The notes under the pieces were generated by a model that ran no database searches, was not told where the DNA came from, and saw only the letters and a list, made by a program, of their open reading frames with translations. The position numbers and the translations under genes are program-made. From Rubrobacter sp. (GTDB taxonomy: Bacteria; Actinomycetota; Rubrobacteria; Rubrobacterales; Rubrobacteraceae), in contig JACCWD010000069.1 in NCBI GenBank assembly GCA_013697825.1, forward strand, positions 1-38,826: a DNA stretch of 38,826 nt, given 5' to 3'. This document shows, piece by piece, positions 7,718 to 16,525 of the stretch. Position 1 is the stretch's first letter, and each line of letters starts with the position of its first letter.

Positions 7718-9388
7718 CTATCTATCGCGCAGGCTCGACGGTTTGGCGGGGGCGCGGCCGAGAAGCTGCATCGCCTTTATGCCGAGCGTGATGCGTTCCC
7801 GGTCCTCGCTCCGCTCGACGTTGAGGCCGGTGAGTTCGGAGATGCGGTCGAGGCGGTACCGGATGGTGTGGCGGTGCGCGAAGAGTTCGCCTGCGGTCTT
7901 CACGGTGGAGGCGTCGTTTCGGAGGTATGTGATCATGGTCTCGACGAGTTCGGTGCCGTACCGCTCGTCATAGGCGACGGCGGGTTCGAGCGTCTCCGTA
8001 TAAAAAGTTTCGAGTTCCGCCGGGTCGTCTTGAAGGACTTTGAAAAGGAGTTTGTACGTCCCCGTCTCCTCGAACGTCGAGATGGACGACGGCCCCTTTA
8101 TCCGGTGGCCGATCTCCAAAGACACCTCCGCCTCGGAGTACGCCTCGGTGAGGAGTTTCGGGTCGTCTTTGTAACGCCCGATGCCGACGGACACCGTGAG
8201 GTCGGGGAGGAGTCCCTTCACGTAACGCTGCGTCTGCGAGGCGAGGAGGTTCGCCTTCTCCGGGAGTTCGTCCTTCGCTTCGCTTTCCGACGCTCCGATG
8301 AAGAGGATGACGTTGTCGGAGCGCGGCCCGGTGAGGAAGTTCGTGAAAAGCTGCCTTGCCTGCAAACGAACCGCATCCGCGAGCCGCCTCTTCAATTCTT
8401 GAATCGCGGGTTCTTTGAGTTTGCGCCTTTCGAGATACTTCGCGAAGTCGTCTATGTCCACGATGAGGGTGAGCGCGCCCTCGCCGAGGTTCGCGCCGAG
8501 GTACCGCGCTCTTTGAAGGAGGAGATCCACCGACCCGTAATGGCCGGAGATGAGGTCGTCTACGAAGTCCCCCCGAACGCCGAGTTCGGTTTCGAGGCGT
8601 ATGCGCTCTTTGCCGAGTTCGGTTTCGAGGGTGCGCCGCGCCCAGTAAAGGTGGACGACGTCCTCCGGCGTGAGCGGGTTTTCTCCGACTTCGATCCACA
8701 AATACCCCGACGGCGCCCCTTCCCCGACGGGCATCCAATGAAGCGCCCTCCCCGCCACCCGCCACCTTTCGACCGGAATCGAGAGGAACCCGTCCGGGAG
8801 CCTCGCGTACCGATCCCGCCTCTCGCGCCTCGTCTCCTCCACGCTCGACGACCGCGAAGCCCGGAGTCCGACCTCCTCCAAAGACTTCGCGAAATCCCCG
8901 CCGTCCGCGTCGCCCGAAACGAGGCGTCCGACCGGATCCTCGAGGACGATCGCCCTTCCGAGCATCGCGGAGATGCGGGCCGTGAGGGCTTCGACGGAGT
9001 CTTCGCCGTCGAGGAGCCTCCGGCTCGCGGCGTGCGAAAGGAGGAGAAGTTCGTTTCCGCCGGAGAAGATCGCGAATATCTCCCGCAGCGGAACCTCCGG
9101 CGACACCCGGAACACAGCCACACCGAGGTTCTCCGCGAGTTTCACCGCGCCCGCATCGAGTTCCCCCGCCGAACGCCACACGACCACCGGGGAACCGCCC
9201 TCCTTCACCGCTTTGAGAAACGCATCGTCGAGCTTCGCCCGAGAGGTGACGGCGGCCTCGCCAGCTTCGAGCCATCCATCCACGTCCTCCTCGATGGCGA
9301 TGCCGGACACGTCGCCCACCCGAACGGGTACGAGAAGCTCCGCGCCGAGTTCCTCCGTCAAAAGCCTCGAAAAGTCACCGAAGTCCAC
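7718..9388 (-). CDS. PucR/CdaR-family transcriptional regulator
   Basis: A 556-residue regulator. An N-terminal PucR-type sensory region (about 1-140) leads to a GGDEF-like/CdaR middle segment (LIVDIDDFAKYL…, about 300-440) and ends in a PucR C-terminal HTH (TAGELFAHRHTIRYRLDRISELTGLN). Such regulators control purine, ureide, sugar-acid or amino-acid catabolism. Its position upstream of amtB suggests a nitrogen-related target (inference). GTG start with GGAG five bases upstream. It is divergent from uvrA, with a heptad-arm element between the two. Confidence 0.88.
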   Translation of the reverse strand: MDFGDFSRLLTEELGAELLVPVRVGDVSGIAIEEDVDGWLEAGEAAVTSRAKLDDAFLKAVKEGGSPVVVWRSAGELDAGAVKLAENLGVAVFRVSPEVPLREIFAIFSGGNELLLLSHAASRRLLDGEDSVEALTARISAMLGRAIVLEDPVGRLVSGDADGGDFAKSLEEVGLRASRSSSVEETRRERRDRYARLPDGFLSIPVERWRVAGRALHWMPVGEGAPSGYLWIEVGENPLTPEDVVHLYWARRTLETELGKERIRLETELGVRGDFVDDLISGHYGSVDLLLQRARYLGANLGEGALTLIVDIDDFAKYLERRKLKEPAIQELKRRLADAVRLQARQLFTNFLTGPRSDNVILFIGASESEAKDELPEKANLLASQTQRYVKGLLPDLTVSVGIGRYKDDPKLLTEAYSEAEVSLEIGHRIKGPSSISTFEETGTYKLLFKVLQDDPAELETFYTETLEPAVAYDERYGTELVETMITYLRNDASTVKTAGELFAHRHTIRYRLDRISELTGLNVERSEDRERITLGIKAMQLLGRAPAKPSSLRDR

Positions 9389-9487
9389 ACACGCTCCGTT
9401 CGCAACACGATGTAACCGACACGATATATTTTGCGACCGCTCGCCACGGATAGCAAATGGGCGCTTTGCTGGCTCGCTATGCTCGCC

Positions 9488-9546
9488 GTTCTTGGTTTTT
9501 AGTTCTCGGTTCTTGGCTAAGAACTAAAAACCAAGAACTGAGAACC
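9488..9546. repeat. heptad-arm palindromic element E2
   Basis: GTTCTTG GTTTTTA GTTCTCG GTTCTTG, GCT centre, AAGAACT AAAAACC AAGAACT GAGAACC: four 7-mers facing four inverse 7-mers, almost perfectly self-complementary. It lies between divergent pucR and uvrA, the only copy not next to a stop codon. Confidence 0.82.
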
Positions 9547-9617
9547 TGAGCCGACGAAGAAGGCGACTCGATATTGTCCCGCCTCGCGGTAAAATCTTCG
9601 GGTTGTAATTTCGACCG

Positions 9618-9645
9618 TTGGCCTCCCGGACGGAGGCCGTATACT
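9618..9645 (+). promoter_or_regulatory. uvrA promoter
   Basis: TTGGCC (9618-9623), 16-bp spacer, TATACT (9640-9645), with a GGCCTCC/GGAGGCC hairpin in the spacer. Transcription would start near 9652, downstream of the TTG used by the ORF track, and leaves a short leader containing GGGGAG. Confidence 0.5.
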
Positions 9646-9675
9646 TGCCGGAGCCGTTACCGAGGGGAGAGCGTC

Positions 9676-12525
9676 ATCTCCGATAGCCAGATAATCGTCC
9701 GAGGGGCGAGAGAACACAATCTGAAGGACATCTCCGTCGCCATGCCCCGCGACGAACTCGTCGTCGTGACCGGGCTTTCGGGGAGCGGGAAAAGCTCCCT
9801 CGCCTTCGACACGATTTACGCCGAAGGACAAAGACGGTACGTCGAGAGTCTTTCGGCGTATGCCCGCCAGTTCCTCGGGCAAATGGACAAGCCCGATGTG
9901 GATCACATAGACGGACTCTCGCCCGCCGTCTCCATCGACCAGAAAACGACCTCGAACAACCCCCGCTCGACAGTCGCGACGGTCACGGAGACGTATGATT
10001 ATCTCCGGCTTCTTTATGCGCGGGCGGGGCGGCCTCATTGCCACGTGTGCGGGTTTCCGGTCGCTTCTTCGACGCCGCAGCAAATGGTCGAGAAAGTTTT
10101 GACTTTGCCGGAGAAGACTCGCTTCATGGTGATGGCTCCGGTGGTTCGGGGGCGGAAGGGCGAGTACGGGAAGATGTTCAAGGAACTCGCCGAGGACGGG
10201 TACGCCCGCGTTCGGGTGGACGGGGAGCTTTATGAGCTTCCCGTGGATCTCAATCTCGACAAGAAATACAAGCACGACATCGAGGTCGTCGTGGATCGGC
10301 TCGCGATGCGCGAGGGCATCGAACGCCGCCTCACCGATTCCGTCGAGACCGCGCTCCGGCTCGCCGAGGGGCTCGTCCAGATCGAGACCGTCGAGAAGAA
10401 CGGCGGAGGGGCCGAGTCCATGCTCTTCTCGGAGAACTTCTCGTGCACGAATTGCGGGGCGTCCATCGCCGAGATTCAGCCGAGGACGTTCTCTTTCAAC
10501 AGCCCGCACGGCGCGTGCGATCGATGCGACGGCCTCGGGAGCCGCCTCGAAATAGACCCGGAGATGGTCGTCCCGAACGGCGATTTGTCCATAAACGAGG
10601 GCGCGCTCGCGCCGTGGGCGAACTCGTCGAGCGAGTATCAAAACAGCATTCTGTGGGCATTGACGGACAAATACGGCGTGGACCCCGACATCCCGTGGCG
10701 AGACCTCTCCGACGAGAAAAAGAACCTCGTCCTCCACGGAACGGATGGCGACAAAATTTACATCTCGTACCGGAACCGGTATGGGCGGCGGCGGCAGTAC
10801 ATGACGCGGTTCGATGGGGTCGTCGGGAATTTGCAAAGGCGTTACGCCGAGACGGACTCCGAGTATCGGCGGGAGAAGATCGAAGAGTACATGAGCCACG
10901 TCCCGTGTCCGAAGTGCCACGGCGCGAGGCTCCGCCCCGAAGCCCTCGCCGTGCATGTCGGGGGGAAGAACATCCACGAGTTCACCGAGCTTTCGGTGCG
11001 CGACGCGCAGAACTTCTTCGAGGACGTCGAGTTCACGAACCGCGAATGGCTCATCGGCGAGCGGGTCATAAAGGAGATCCGGGAGAGGCTCGGCTTCCTC
11101 GTGGATGTCGGCCTCGGGTATTTGACGCTCTCGCGGGCCGCCGGGACTTTGTCGGGCGGGGAGGCGCAACGGATACGGCTCGCCTCGCAGGTCGGGAGCG
11201 GGCTTGTCGGGGTTTTGTACGTCCTCGACGAGCCTTCGATCGGGCTTCATCAGCGGGATAACAAACGGCTCCTCGAAACGCTCGTGAAATTGCGCGACCT
11301 CGGGAACACGCTCATCGTCGTCGAGCATGATGAGGAGACGATACGGTCGGCGGATCACGTCATAGACGTGGGGCCGGGGGCGGGCATCCACGGTGGTGAG
11401 ATCGTCGCGGAAGGCTTGGTGAAGGACATCGAGTCCGAGGCTCGCTCGGTGACGGGCGACTTCCTTTCGGGGCGGCGGCGCATCGAGCCTCCGGAGGGGC
11501 GGCGCGAGCCGAAGGGGGCCATAAAGGTTCTCGGGGCTTCGGAGAATAATTTGAAGGATGTGGACGCGGAGTTCCCGCTCGGGGTGTTCACGTGCGTCAC
11601 GGGGGTCTCCGGCTCCGGGAAGAGTACGCTCGTGAACGACATACTTTACAAGGCTCTCGCGAACCGGGTGAGCCGGGGGAAGAATCGTCCGGGGCGGCAT
11701 AAAGGGCTTCGCGGCGTCGAGGATGTGGACAAGGTCATAGAAATCGACCAAAGCCCCATCGGGCGCACGCCGCGCTCGAACCCGGCGACGTACACGAAGA
11801 CCTTCGACCACATTCGGCAGATTTTCTCTCAGACCCCGGACGCGAAGGTGAGGGGTTATAAGCCGGGGCGGTTCTCTTTCAATGTGAAGGGGGGGCGGTG
11901 CGAGAATTGCAAGGGGGACGGGCAAATCCGGATCGAAATGCACTTTCTCCCCGACGTGTACGTGCCGTGCGAGGTTTGCAAAGGGCGGCGATACAACGAG
12001 GCGACGCTCAAAGTCATGTACAAAGGGAAGTCCATCTCCGACGTTTTGGAGATGACCGTCGAGGAGGCGTGTTCTTTCTTCGAGCCGGTCCCGGCGATCG
12101 CGAGGAGGATGAACACCCTCAACGACGTCGGCCTCGGATACGTCCGGCTCGGGCAGCCCGCGACGACGCTCTCGGGCGGCGAGGCGCAAAGGGTGAAGCT
12201 CGCGAGCGAGCTTGGGAAGAGATCCACCGGAAACACCGTGTACATCCTCGACGAGCCGACGACGGGGCTTCATTTCGCCGATGTCGAGAGGCTTCTCGAA
12301 ATACTCCATCGCCTCGTCGCCTCCGGGAACACCGTCATCGTCATCGAGCACAACCTCGATGTCATACGCTCCGCCGACCATGTACTCGACCTCGGCCCCG
12401 AGGGCGGGGACGAGGGAGGGGAGATCGTCGCGACCGGAACGCCGGAGGACATATCCCGCGTCGAGGAGTCGCACACGGGGCGTTTTCTTCGGGAGATGAT
12501 GCCGGAGGTAATGGCGGCGGGTTGA
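9676..12525 (+). CDS. uvrA: excinuclease ABC subunit A
   Basis: DNA-damage recognition ATPase of nucleotide excision repair, about 949 residues from the proposed start and full length for the family. The first Walker A is GLSGSGKSS (33-41). Zinc-finger CxxC pairs (CHVC; CTNC…CDRC; CENC…CEVC), two LSGGEAQR signatures and a second Walker A (GVSGSGKST) are present. The conserved N-terminus (…[18 protein letters not shown]) has no ATG, GTG or TTG in front of it; the only canonical in-frame codon is TTG 9574, which lies before the predicted promoter and would add 34 non-conserved residues. GGGGAG sits exactly 6 nt before ATC 9676, so an AUC start is proposed. The toxin-like ORF begins 5 bases after its stop. 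Confidence 0.95.
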   Translation: MSDSQIIVRGAREHNLKDISVAMPRDELVVVTGLSGSGKSSLAFDTIYAEGQRRYVESLSAYARQFLGQMDKPDVDHIDGLSPAVSIDQKTTSNNPRSTVATVTETYDYLRLLYARAGRPHCHVCGFPVASSTPQQMVEKVLTLPEKTRFMVMAPVVRGRKGEYGKMFKELAEDGYARVRVDGELYELPVDLNLDKKYKHDIEVVVDRLAMREGIERRLTDSVETALRLAEGLVQIETVEKNGGGAESMLFSENFSCTNCGASIAEIQPRTFSFNSPHGACDRCDGLGSRLEIDPEMVVPNGDLSINEGALAPWANSSSEYQNSILWALTDKYGVDPDIPWRDLSDEKKNLVLHGTDGDKIYISYRNRYGRRRQYMTRFDGVVGNLQRRYAETDSEYRREKIEEYMSHVPCPKCHGARLRPEALAVHVGGKNIHEFTELSVRDAQNFFEDVEFTNREWLIGERVIKEIRERLGFLVDVGLGYLTLSRAAGTLSGGEAQRIRLASQVGSGLVGVLYVLDEPSIGLHQRDNKRLLETLVKLRDLGNTLIVVEHDEETIRSADHVIDVGPGAGIHGGEIVAEGLVKDIESEARSVTGDFLSGRRRIEPPEGRREPKGAIKVLGASENNLKDVDAEFPLGVFTCVTGVSGSGKSTLVNDILYKALANRVSRGKNRPGRHKGLRGVEDVDKVIEIDQSPIGRTPRSNPATYTKTFDHIRQIFSQTPDAKVRGYKPGRFSFNVKGGRCENCKGDGQIRIEMHFLPDVYVPCEVCKGRRYNEATLKVMYKGKSISDVLEMTVEEACSFFEPVPAIARRMNTLNDVGLGYVRLGQPATTLSGGEAQRVKLASELGKRSTGNTVYILDEPTTGLHFADVERLLEILHRLVASGNTVIVIEHNLDVIRSADHVLDLGPEGGDEGGEIVATGTPEDISRVEESHTGRFLREMMPEVMAAG

Positions 12526-12529
12526 GTAT

Positions 12530-12784
12530 GTGAGGGGTGGGCTTTCGATCCCCGAGGGGCAATTTGGCCGGAAAGTCGGCAAGCACGCCGCCGCCTTCGG
12601 GCTGGATGCCTCGAACCCGGAGCATCGGGAAAGGCTTCGAGAAATGATCGGGGAAATATCCACGTCGCCGGATACGGTCGTCGAAGGAGCCTTTCGGGGG
12701 CAAGGTCGGATTCGGTTCTTTGTCAAAGACGAGAACGTGGTCGTGGCGACCTCCGTAAGGAAAGCGATGCGAGATGAGAGATGA
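12530..12784 (+). CDS. standalone polymorphic-toxin-tip-like protein
   Basis: An 84-residue ORF (GTG start, 4-base gap after uvrA). The pattern FGRKVGKHAAAFGLDASNP…R…I…SPDTVVEGAFRGQGRIRFFVKDENVVVAT matches, from memory, a C-terminal domain seen at the tips of Rhs/WapA/CDI polymorphic toxins and as free-standing ORFs. No secretion domain is attached and no signal peptide is visible. It overlaps the next gene by 11 nt, the usual layout of a toxin and its immunity protein. It may be a genuine small toxin, a captured toxin tip, or part of an immunity bank. The function assignment is an inference. Confidence 0.6.
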   Translation: MRGGLSIPEGQFGRKVGKHAAAFGLDASNPEHRERLREMIGEISTSPDTVVEGAFRGQGRIRFFVKDENVVVATSVRKAMRDER

Positions 12785-13244
12785 AATTTCGAGGATCATC
12801 GGCGAGGCGATCGGACACCGTCTAATGAAGGTGGCAGCCTCGGTACACCTCTTCGAGGGGAAAGTGGACGACGCACCCATTGATTTGTGGCTCTTCTTTG
12901 AAGGAATGCCTCCGCTCCGTGTCTACGGGGAATCGGATGGATGGCGTTTATCGGTTGACCGGAGGTCGCCGGAGCCGTTCGATATGGACGAGTCCGGCGA
13001 AGTCGTCGTGGGCGACGTGTCCGCCAAAACGCCGCTCGAAGCCGTGATCGGCAAAAATCTGGGGGGCGCGTGGCTCGTGAAATCCTCCGGGGATGCTGTC
13101 GGCGTCCGCCTCGATTTTGGACTCCCGGCAAAGCCGCTCATCCTCAACCTCGACGACGAACTCCTTATCCTCGATGAATACTCCGCCGAAGCCGGATCGG
13201 AAGAGTTCACAGAAATTCGCGTACGCTCGGTCGCTGTGAAATAA
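12774..13244 (+). CDS. putative immunity protein for the upstream toxin-like ORF
   Basis: A 156-residue acidic soluble protein starting inside the end of the toxin-like ORF (ATGAGAGATGAA), so translation is coupled. It is beta-rich (LWLFFEGMPPLRVYGESDGWRLSVD; GVRLDFGLPAKPLILNLDDELLILDE) with no signal or membrane segment. I do not recognise the family; acidity, size and overlap fit an immunity protein, but this rests on context. Confidence 0.55.
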   Translation: MRDEISRIIGEAIGHRLMKVAASVHLFEGKVDDAPIDLWLFFEGMPPLRVYGESDGWRLSVDRRSPEPFDMDESGEVVVGDVSAKTPLEAVIGKNLGGAWLVKSSGDAVGVRLDFGLPAKPLILNLDDELLILDEYSAEAGSEEFTEIRVRSVAVK

Positions 13245-13314
13245 AGTGGGTTCGAATTCCGGAGGGGGTCGTTGAGAGCCAAGTTTGCTTCGCTCGCCTC
13301 CATTTCGACCGGAC

Positions 13315-13320
13315 TATAAT
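13315..13320 (+). promoter_or_regulatory. -10 hexamer of the antitoxin gene
   Basis: Perfect TATAAT ending four bases before ATG 13325, with no Shine-Dalgarno; the pair is likely expressed from a leaderless transcript. No convincing -35. Confidence 0.5.
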
Positions 13321-13324
13321 GGTC

Positions 13325-13648
13325 ATGTTCGAGAGGAATGAGAGGTCGAGTGTGGCGGATTCGGCGGGTGTGGCGGAGTTGAGAGCTTCTTTGGGTGAGT
13401 ATTTGGCGCGGGTGAAGGCCGGGGGGGAGGTCGTGGTGATGGAAGATGGGCGGCCCATCGCCCGCCTCGTTCCGGTGAAGCTCGAAGAGGACGCGAAGTG
13501 GGAGCGATTGCGGGAGATGGAGCGGAAGGGGGAGGTTCGGATCGGTGCGGGAGGGGTGCCGGACGAGTTCTTCGAGATGAAAGGGGCGGAAGACCCGGAG
13601 GGAAAGGTGCGCGCGGCGTTGATCGAAGAGCGTGAGGAAGGGTGGTGA
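13325..13648 (+). CDS. Phd/YefM-type antitoxin
   Basis: A 107-residue antitoxin with an N-terminal DNA-binding domain of the Phd/YefM type (VAELRASLGEYLARVKAGGEVVVMEDGRPIARLVPV) and a long charged C-terminal tail that should bind the PIN toxin encoded next. ATG 13325 fits leaderless initiation better than ATG 13319, which overlaps the -10. It should also autoregulate the pair. Confidence 0.85.
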   Translation: MFERNERSSVADSAGVAELRASLGEYLARVKAGGEVVVMEDGRPIARLVPVKLEEDAKWERLREMERKGEVRIGAGGVPDEFFEMKGAEDPEGKVRAALIEEREEGW

Positions 13649-13652
13649 GGCG

Positions 13653-14087
13653 TTGCGTTTCTGGGACGCTTCGGCGGTCGCGCCCCTCATCATGGAGGAG
13701 CCGACATCCGAGGTCATGAATACTTTGCTTCGAGAAGATCGGGAGATCGCCGTATGGTGGGCGACGTGGGTGGAATGTGTGTCGGCGTTGTCCCGACGTA
13801 TACGTGAAGGAGATATCGGCTCCTCTGAAGGAGATAAAAGCCGCTCGAAGCTGACAACCCTCTCGGGCGGATGGGTCGAAATCCAACCGACCCTCGAACT
13901 CCGCTCCCTCTCCGGACACCTTCTCGCGGCTCATCCCCTCCGAGCCGCCGACGCTTTGCAACTCGCCGCCGCCCTTCGATGGTGCGGCAGCGGGCCGGAA
14001 GGGAGTGAATTCGTGAGCCTCGACCGCCGCCTCCGGAACGCCGCCGAAGAGGAAGGGTTCTCCATCCTCCCAGTTTCCGCAAACTGA
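13653..14087 (+). CDS. VapC-like PIN-domain ribonuclease toxin
   Basis: A roughly 144-residue PIN-domain protein. The first acidic residue is in FWDASAVAPLIMEEP, a second acid (E) is in WVECVSALSRR, and later acids are in HPLRAADALQLAAAL and the VSLDRRLRNAA motif, together forming the usual Mg2+ site. TTG 13653 gives the standard LRFWDAS N-terminus with GGTGAGG upstream; GTG 13632 would overlap the antitoxin. As for the family, it should cleave RNA when not held by its antitoxin. Confidence 0.85.
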   Translation: MRFWDASAVAPLIMEEPTSEVMNTLLREDREIAVWWATWVECVSALSRRIREGDIGSSEGDKSRSKLTTLSGGWVEIQPTLELRSLSGHLLAAHPLRAADALQLAAALRWCGSGPEGSEFVSLDRRLRNAAEEEGFSILPVSAN

Positions 14088-14108
14088 AACATAACTCACT
14101 TTCCGTAT

Positions 14109-14137
14109 TTGCGCGTGAACCTTCGGTGGCGCACAAT
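14109..14137 (+). promoter_or_regulatory. probable promoter of the NSS transporter operon
   Basis: TTGCGC (14109-14114), 17-bp spacer, CACAAT (14132-14137). The transcript would start near 14144 and carry GGGGAG ahead of ATC 14179. Confidence 0.4.
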
Positions 14138-14178
14138 GCCGGGGTATTTTCAGTGGCCCGCGACGAGGGGAGGGAGTC

Positions 14179-15708
14179 ATCGAGGCGCAGGATCAACCAC
14201 GGGATCAATGGGGTACGAAGCTCGGCTTCATCCTCGCGGCGATGGGCTCGGCCATCGGACTCGGGAATATTTGGCGTTATCCATACATCGCGTATGAGAA
14301 CGGAGGGGGAGCTTTCCTCCTCCCGTATTTCATCGCCATCGTGACGGCGGGGATTCCGGTTTTGATCCTCGAATACACGCTCGGGAACCGCTCGCGGCAC
14401 GCGGCTCCGTTCGCGTTTCGGAGCGTGTCGAGGCGGTGGGAGTGGCTCGGGTGGTGGCAAATCGCGGTGTCGTTCGTCATCATCACTTATTACATCGTCA
14501 TTATCGGGTGGGTTCTCAGTTATATATGGTTCTCGTTCGGGACTCGGTGGGGTGACGACACGAACGCCTTTTTCAACGAGTACATCGGGGTGAGCGAAAG
14601 TTTCTGGCAGATCGGCGGTATTCAGTGGAACGTGCTTCTCGCGGTCGCCATCGCGTGGATTCTCACGTACCTCATTTTGCGAAGGGGTGTGAGCCGGGGG
14701 ATCGAGGTGGCGAGCAAGATCCTCATCCCCTCGCTGATCTTGATGATTTTGATCGTCACGATTCGCGGCCTTACTTTGCCGGGGGCGGTGGAGGGGCTGA
14801 ACGTGCTTCTCACGCCGGACTTTTCGCAGCTTACGAACGGGAGTGTGTGGGTGGCGGCTTATGGGCAGGTTTTCTTCTCGATCGGGGTGGGGTTCTCGAT
14901 CATGATCGCGTACTCGAGCTATTTGCCGCGCCGGACCGACCTCACGAACAGCGCGTTCATCGTCGCCCTCTCGAATTGCGGCTTCGAGTTTTTGGCGGCG
15001 CTCGGGGTGTTTTCGGTTCTCGGGTTCCTCGCGGTTCAGCAAGGGGTCGGGGTGACGGAGGTCGTGGATAGTGGGATCGGGCTCGCGTTCGTGACGTTCC
15101 CGCAGATTATCAACCAGCTTCCCGCTTTCAGTTCGTTCTTCGGGCTCATGTTCTTCGGGGCTTTGTTCTTCGCGGGGATCACATCCGCCGTCTCGATCCT
15201 CGAATGCTCGATCGCCGGGGTGCGCGAGAAGTTCAATATGGAGCGCTCCACGGCGGTGAACTGGGTGTGCGGCCTCGCCGCGCTCGTGAGCCTCCTTTAC
15301 GTCACGCAGGGCGGGCTTTTCTACCTCGACGTCGTTGACCGCTTCGCGAATAATTACGGCCTCGTCGCCGCCGCGCTCGTCGAGGTGGTCTTCATCGCCC
15401 TCATCGCCCGGAGGCTCGATGTTTTCCAAGAATACGCGAACGAAAGGTCGTATTTCCGGGCCGGGCGGTGGTGGATCGTCTTCCTCTCCATCGTCACCCC
15501 GATACTCCTCGGGGCGGTGACGATCTTCAATTTGTACACCGAGGTCACGACGCCGTACGCGGACTATCCGTGGAGCGGCCTCCTCGTCTTCGGGTTCGGG
15601 GTCGCGATACTTTGCGTCGTCGTCGGCTTCATCCTTCAAAGCGTGAAGTCCCGAGATCCCGAGAGCCGCGAATCCGCCGTCGAAGAGGAAAGGAGCGAAT
15701 CCCGATGA
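14179..15708 (+). CDS. sodium-dependent NSS-family transporter, MetP-like
   Basis: A 509-residue neurotransmitter:sodium symporter family importer, probably of methionine/alanine because of the MetS partner. TM1 carries the family signature GSAIGLGNIWRYPY with sodium- and substrate-binding unwound region; about 12 spans follow. The ATG used by the ORF track (14242) would cut TM1 in half. The conserved start (…DQWGTKLGFILAA) has no ATG, GTG or TTG between the upstream in-frame stop (14116-14118) and 14242. GGGGAG lies exactly 6 nt before ATC 14179, as at uvrA, so an AUC (less likely GUC 14176) start is proposed. It overlaps the small-subunit gene (ATGA). Confidence 0.9.
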   Translation: MEAQDQPRDQWGTKLGFILAAMGSAIGLGNIWRYPYIAYENGGGAFLLPYFIAIVTAGIPVLILEYTLGNRSRHAAPFAFRSVSRRWEWLGWWQIAVSFVIITYYIVIIGWVLSYIWFSFGTRWGDDTNAFFNEYIGVSESFWQIGGIQWNVLLAVAIAWILTYLILRRGVSRGIEVASKILIPSLILMILIVTIRGLTLPGAVEGLNVLLTPDFSQLTNGSVWVAAYGQVFFSIGVGFSIMIAYSSYLPRRTDLTNSAFIVALSNCGFEFLAALGVFSVLGFLAVQQGVGVTEVVDSGIGLAFVTFPQIINQLPAFSSFFGLMFFGALFFAGITSAVSILECSIAGVREKFNMERSTAVNWVCGLAALVSLLYVTQGGLFYLDVVDRFANNYGLVAAALVEVVFIALIARRLDVFQEYANERSYFRAGRWWIVFLSIVTPILLGAVTIFNLYTEVTTPYADYPWSGLLVFGFGVAILCVVVGFILQSVKSRDPESRESAVEEERSESR

Positions 15709-15848
15709 ACACCGGGGCGATAATAATGCTCGCGATCGGAGCCACCGGACTGTGGGGCGGCCTCGTCTTCTTCCTCCGAAACTATTTCAAAGCCGAGAAG
15801 GCCGAACGCGAGGCGAACGAGCGGAACGAAGCGAACCGCGAAAAGTAG
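15705..15848 (+). CDS. MetS-like small subunit of the NSS transporter
   Basis: A 47-residue protein with one transmembrane helix (GAIIMLAIGATGLWGGLVFFLRNYF) and a charged tail (KAEKAEREANERNE…). Start overlaps the transporter stop (ATGA). This is the layout of the MetP/MetS methionine-alanine importer described in Corynebacterium, where the small subunit is required for transport. The ORF track missed it inside a longer shadow frame. Confidence 0.82.
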   Translation: MNTGAIIMLAIGATGLWGGLVFFLRNYFKAEKAEREANERNEANREK

Positions 15849-15863
15849 CGACCGGAACATCGA

Positions 15864-15904
15864 GAAAGCTCCCTGGACGGAACGCCGCCGGGGAGCTTTC
15901 GTTT
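15864..15904 (+). terminator. terminator of the metP-metS operon
   Basis: Perfect 10-bp stem GAAAGCTCCC / GGGAGCTTTC with a 17-nt loop, followed by GTTT, 16 bases past the metS stop. It may also serve the convergent gene at 15922. Confidence 0.75.
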
Positions 15905-15921
15905 ACGAGGCCGTCATCGGA

Positions 15922-16380
15922 CTATTTTAGCCCGTTCGCCTCCTCCGTTCCTTCGACGAGGTCTTCGAGGACGGAGCCGGCGACGATGGCCTCCATTCCC
16001 CGAAGCACGATCTGAACGTCCTCCACGTAGTCGGCGTATCCTTCCTCCGCCCGTGAGCGCCGGAAAAGTCCGACGAGAACCTTCGAGAGCGTGTCAATGC
16101 CCCATTCCATGTACTCCTCGCGGTACCGGGCGACGCGGACCACCGCGTCAACGCTGAGAGGATCGAGGTTGCCGCGCTCGAGTGTGGTGAATACGTAGTC
16201 GTACTCGCTCAAAATGTCCTCGACTATTTGGCGGGCGTCGGGCATGTCCTCGGCCTCGAACATGAAGGCGTAAGATCCGGCTATGACTTGCAAAGCCTTG
16301 TCTTGGTGGTCGTAGCCCCGCTTCGAATAGTCTCGTATAACCTCGAACAACTCCGAGAATTTGCTCTTTTCGGCTGTCAT
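15922..16380 (-). CDS. hypothetical protein
   Basis: A 152-residue soluble, acidic, mostly helical protein (SELFEVIRDYSKRGYDHQDKALQVIAGSYAFMFEAEDMPDARQIVEDILSEYDYVF…). I do not recognise the family. The track ORF starts too early; ATG 16380 has GGGAGG six bases upstream. It is divergent from the membrane protein at 16526. Confidence 0.7.
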   Translation of the reverse strand: MTAEKSKFSELFEVIRDYSKRGYDHQDKALQVIAGSYAFMFEAEDMPDARQIVEDILSEYDYVFTTLERGNLDPLSVDAVVRVARYREEYMEWGIDTLSKVLVGLFRRSRAEEGYADYVEDVQIVLRGMEAIVAGSVLEDLVEGTEEANGLK

Positions 16381-16490
16381 TTCGCCCTCCCTGGCTAAGT
16401 TGTATCGGCATTCTAAACCCGCCGGAGGCCCGCCGCCCCCTCCCCCGATAACAGTCGGATTACAGTTCGATGAAGATTCCCCGGGATTCC

Positions 16491-16518
16491 TTGCCGCGCC
16501 CCGCCCGGCTGATACCCT
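16491..16518 (+). promoter_or_regulatory. promoter of the Pro-rich membrane protein gene
   Basis: TTGCCG (16491-16496), 16-bp spacer, TACCCT (16513-16518), then 7 bases to GTG 16526: a leaderless arrangement. Confidence 0.5.
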
Positions 16519-16525
16519 ATGCCCC

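Noticed and set aside
9517-12726. 1069-residue minus-strand ORF opposite uvrA
   Set aside because: Shadow of a GC-rich gene: Arg/Pro/Glu-rich, no domain, no start signal; uvrA on the plus strand is certain.
12530-12784. Toxin-like ORF as a C-terminal extension of uvrA by read-through
   Set aside because: It is in a different frame from uvrA and uvrA already ends at its normal length.
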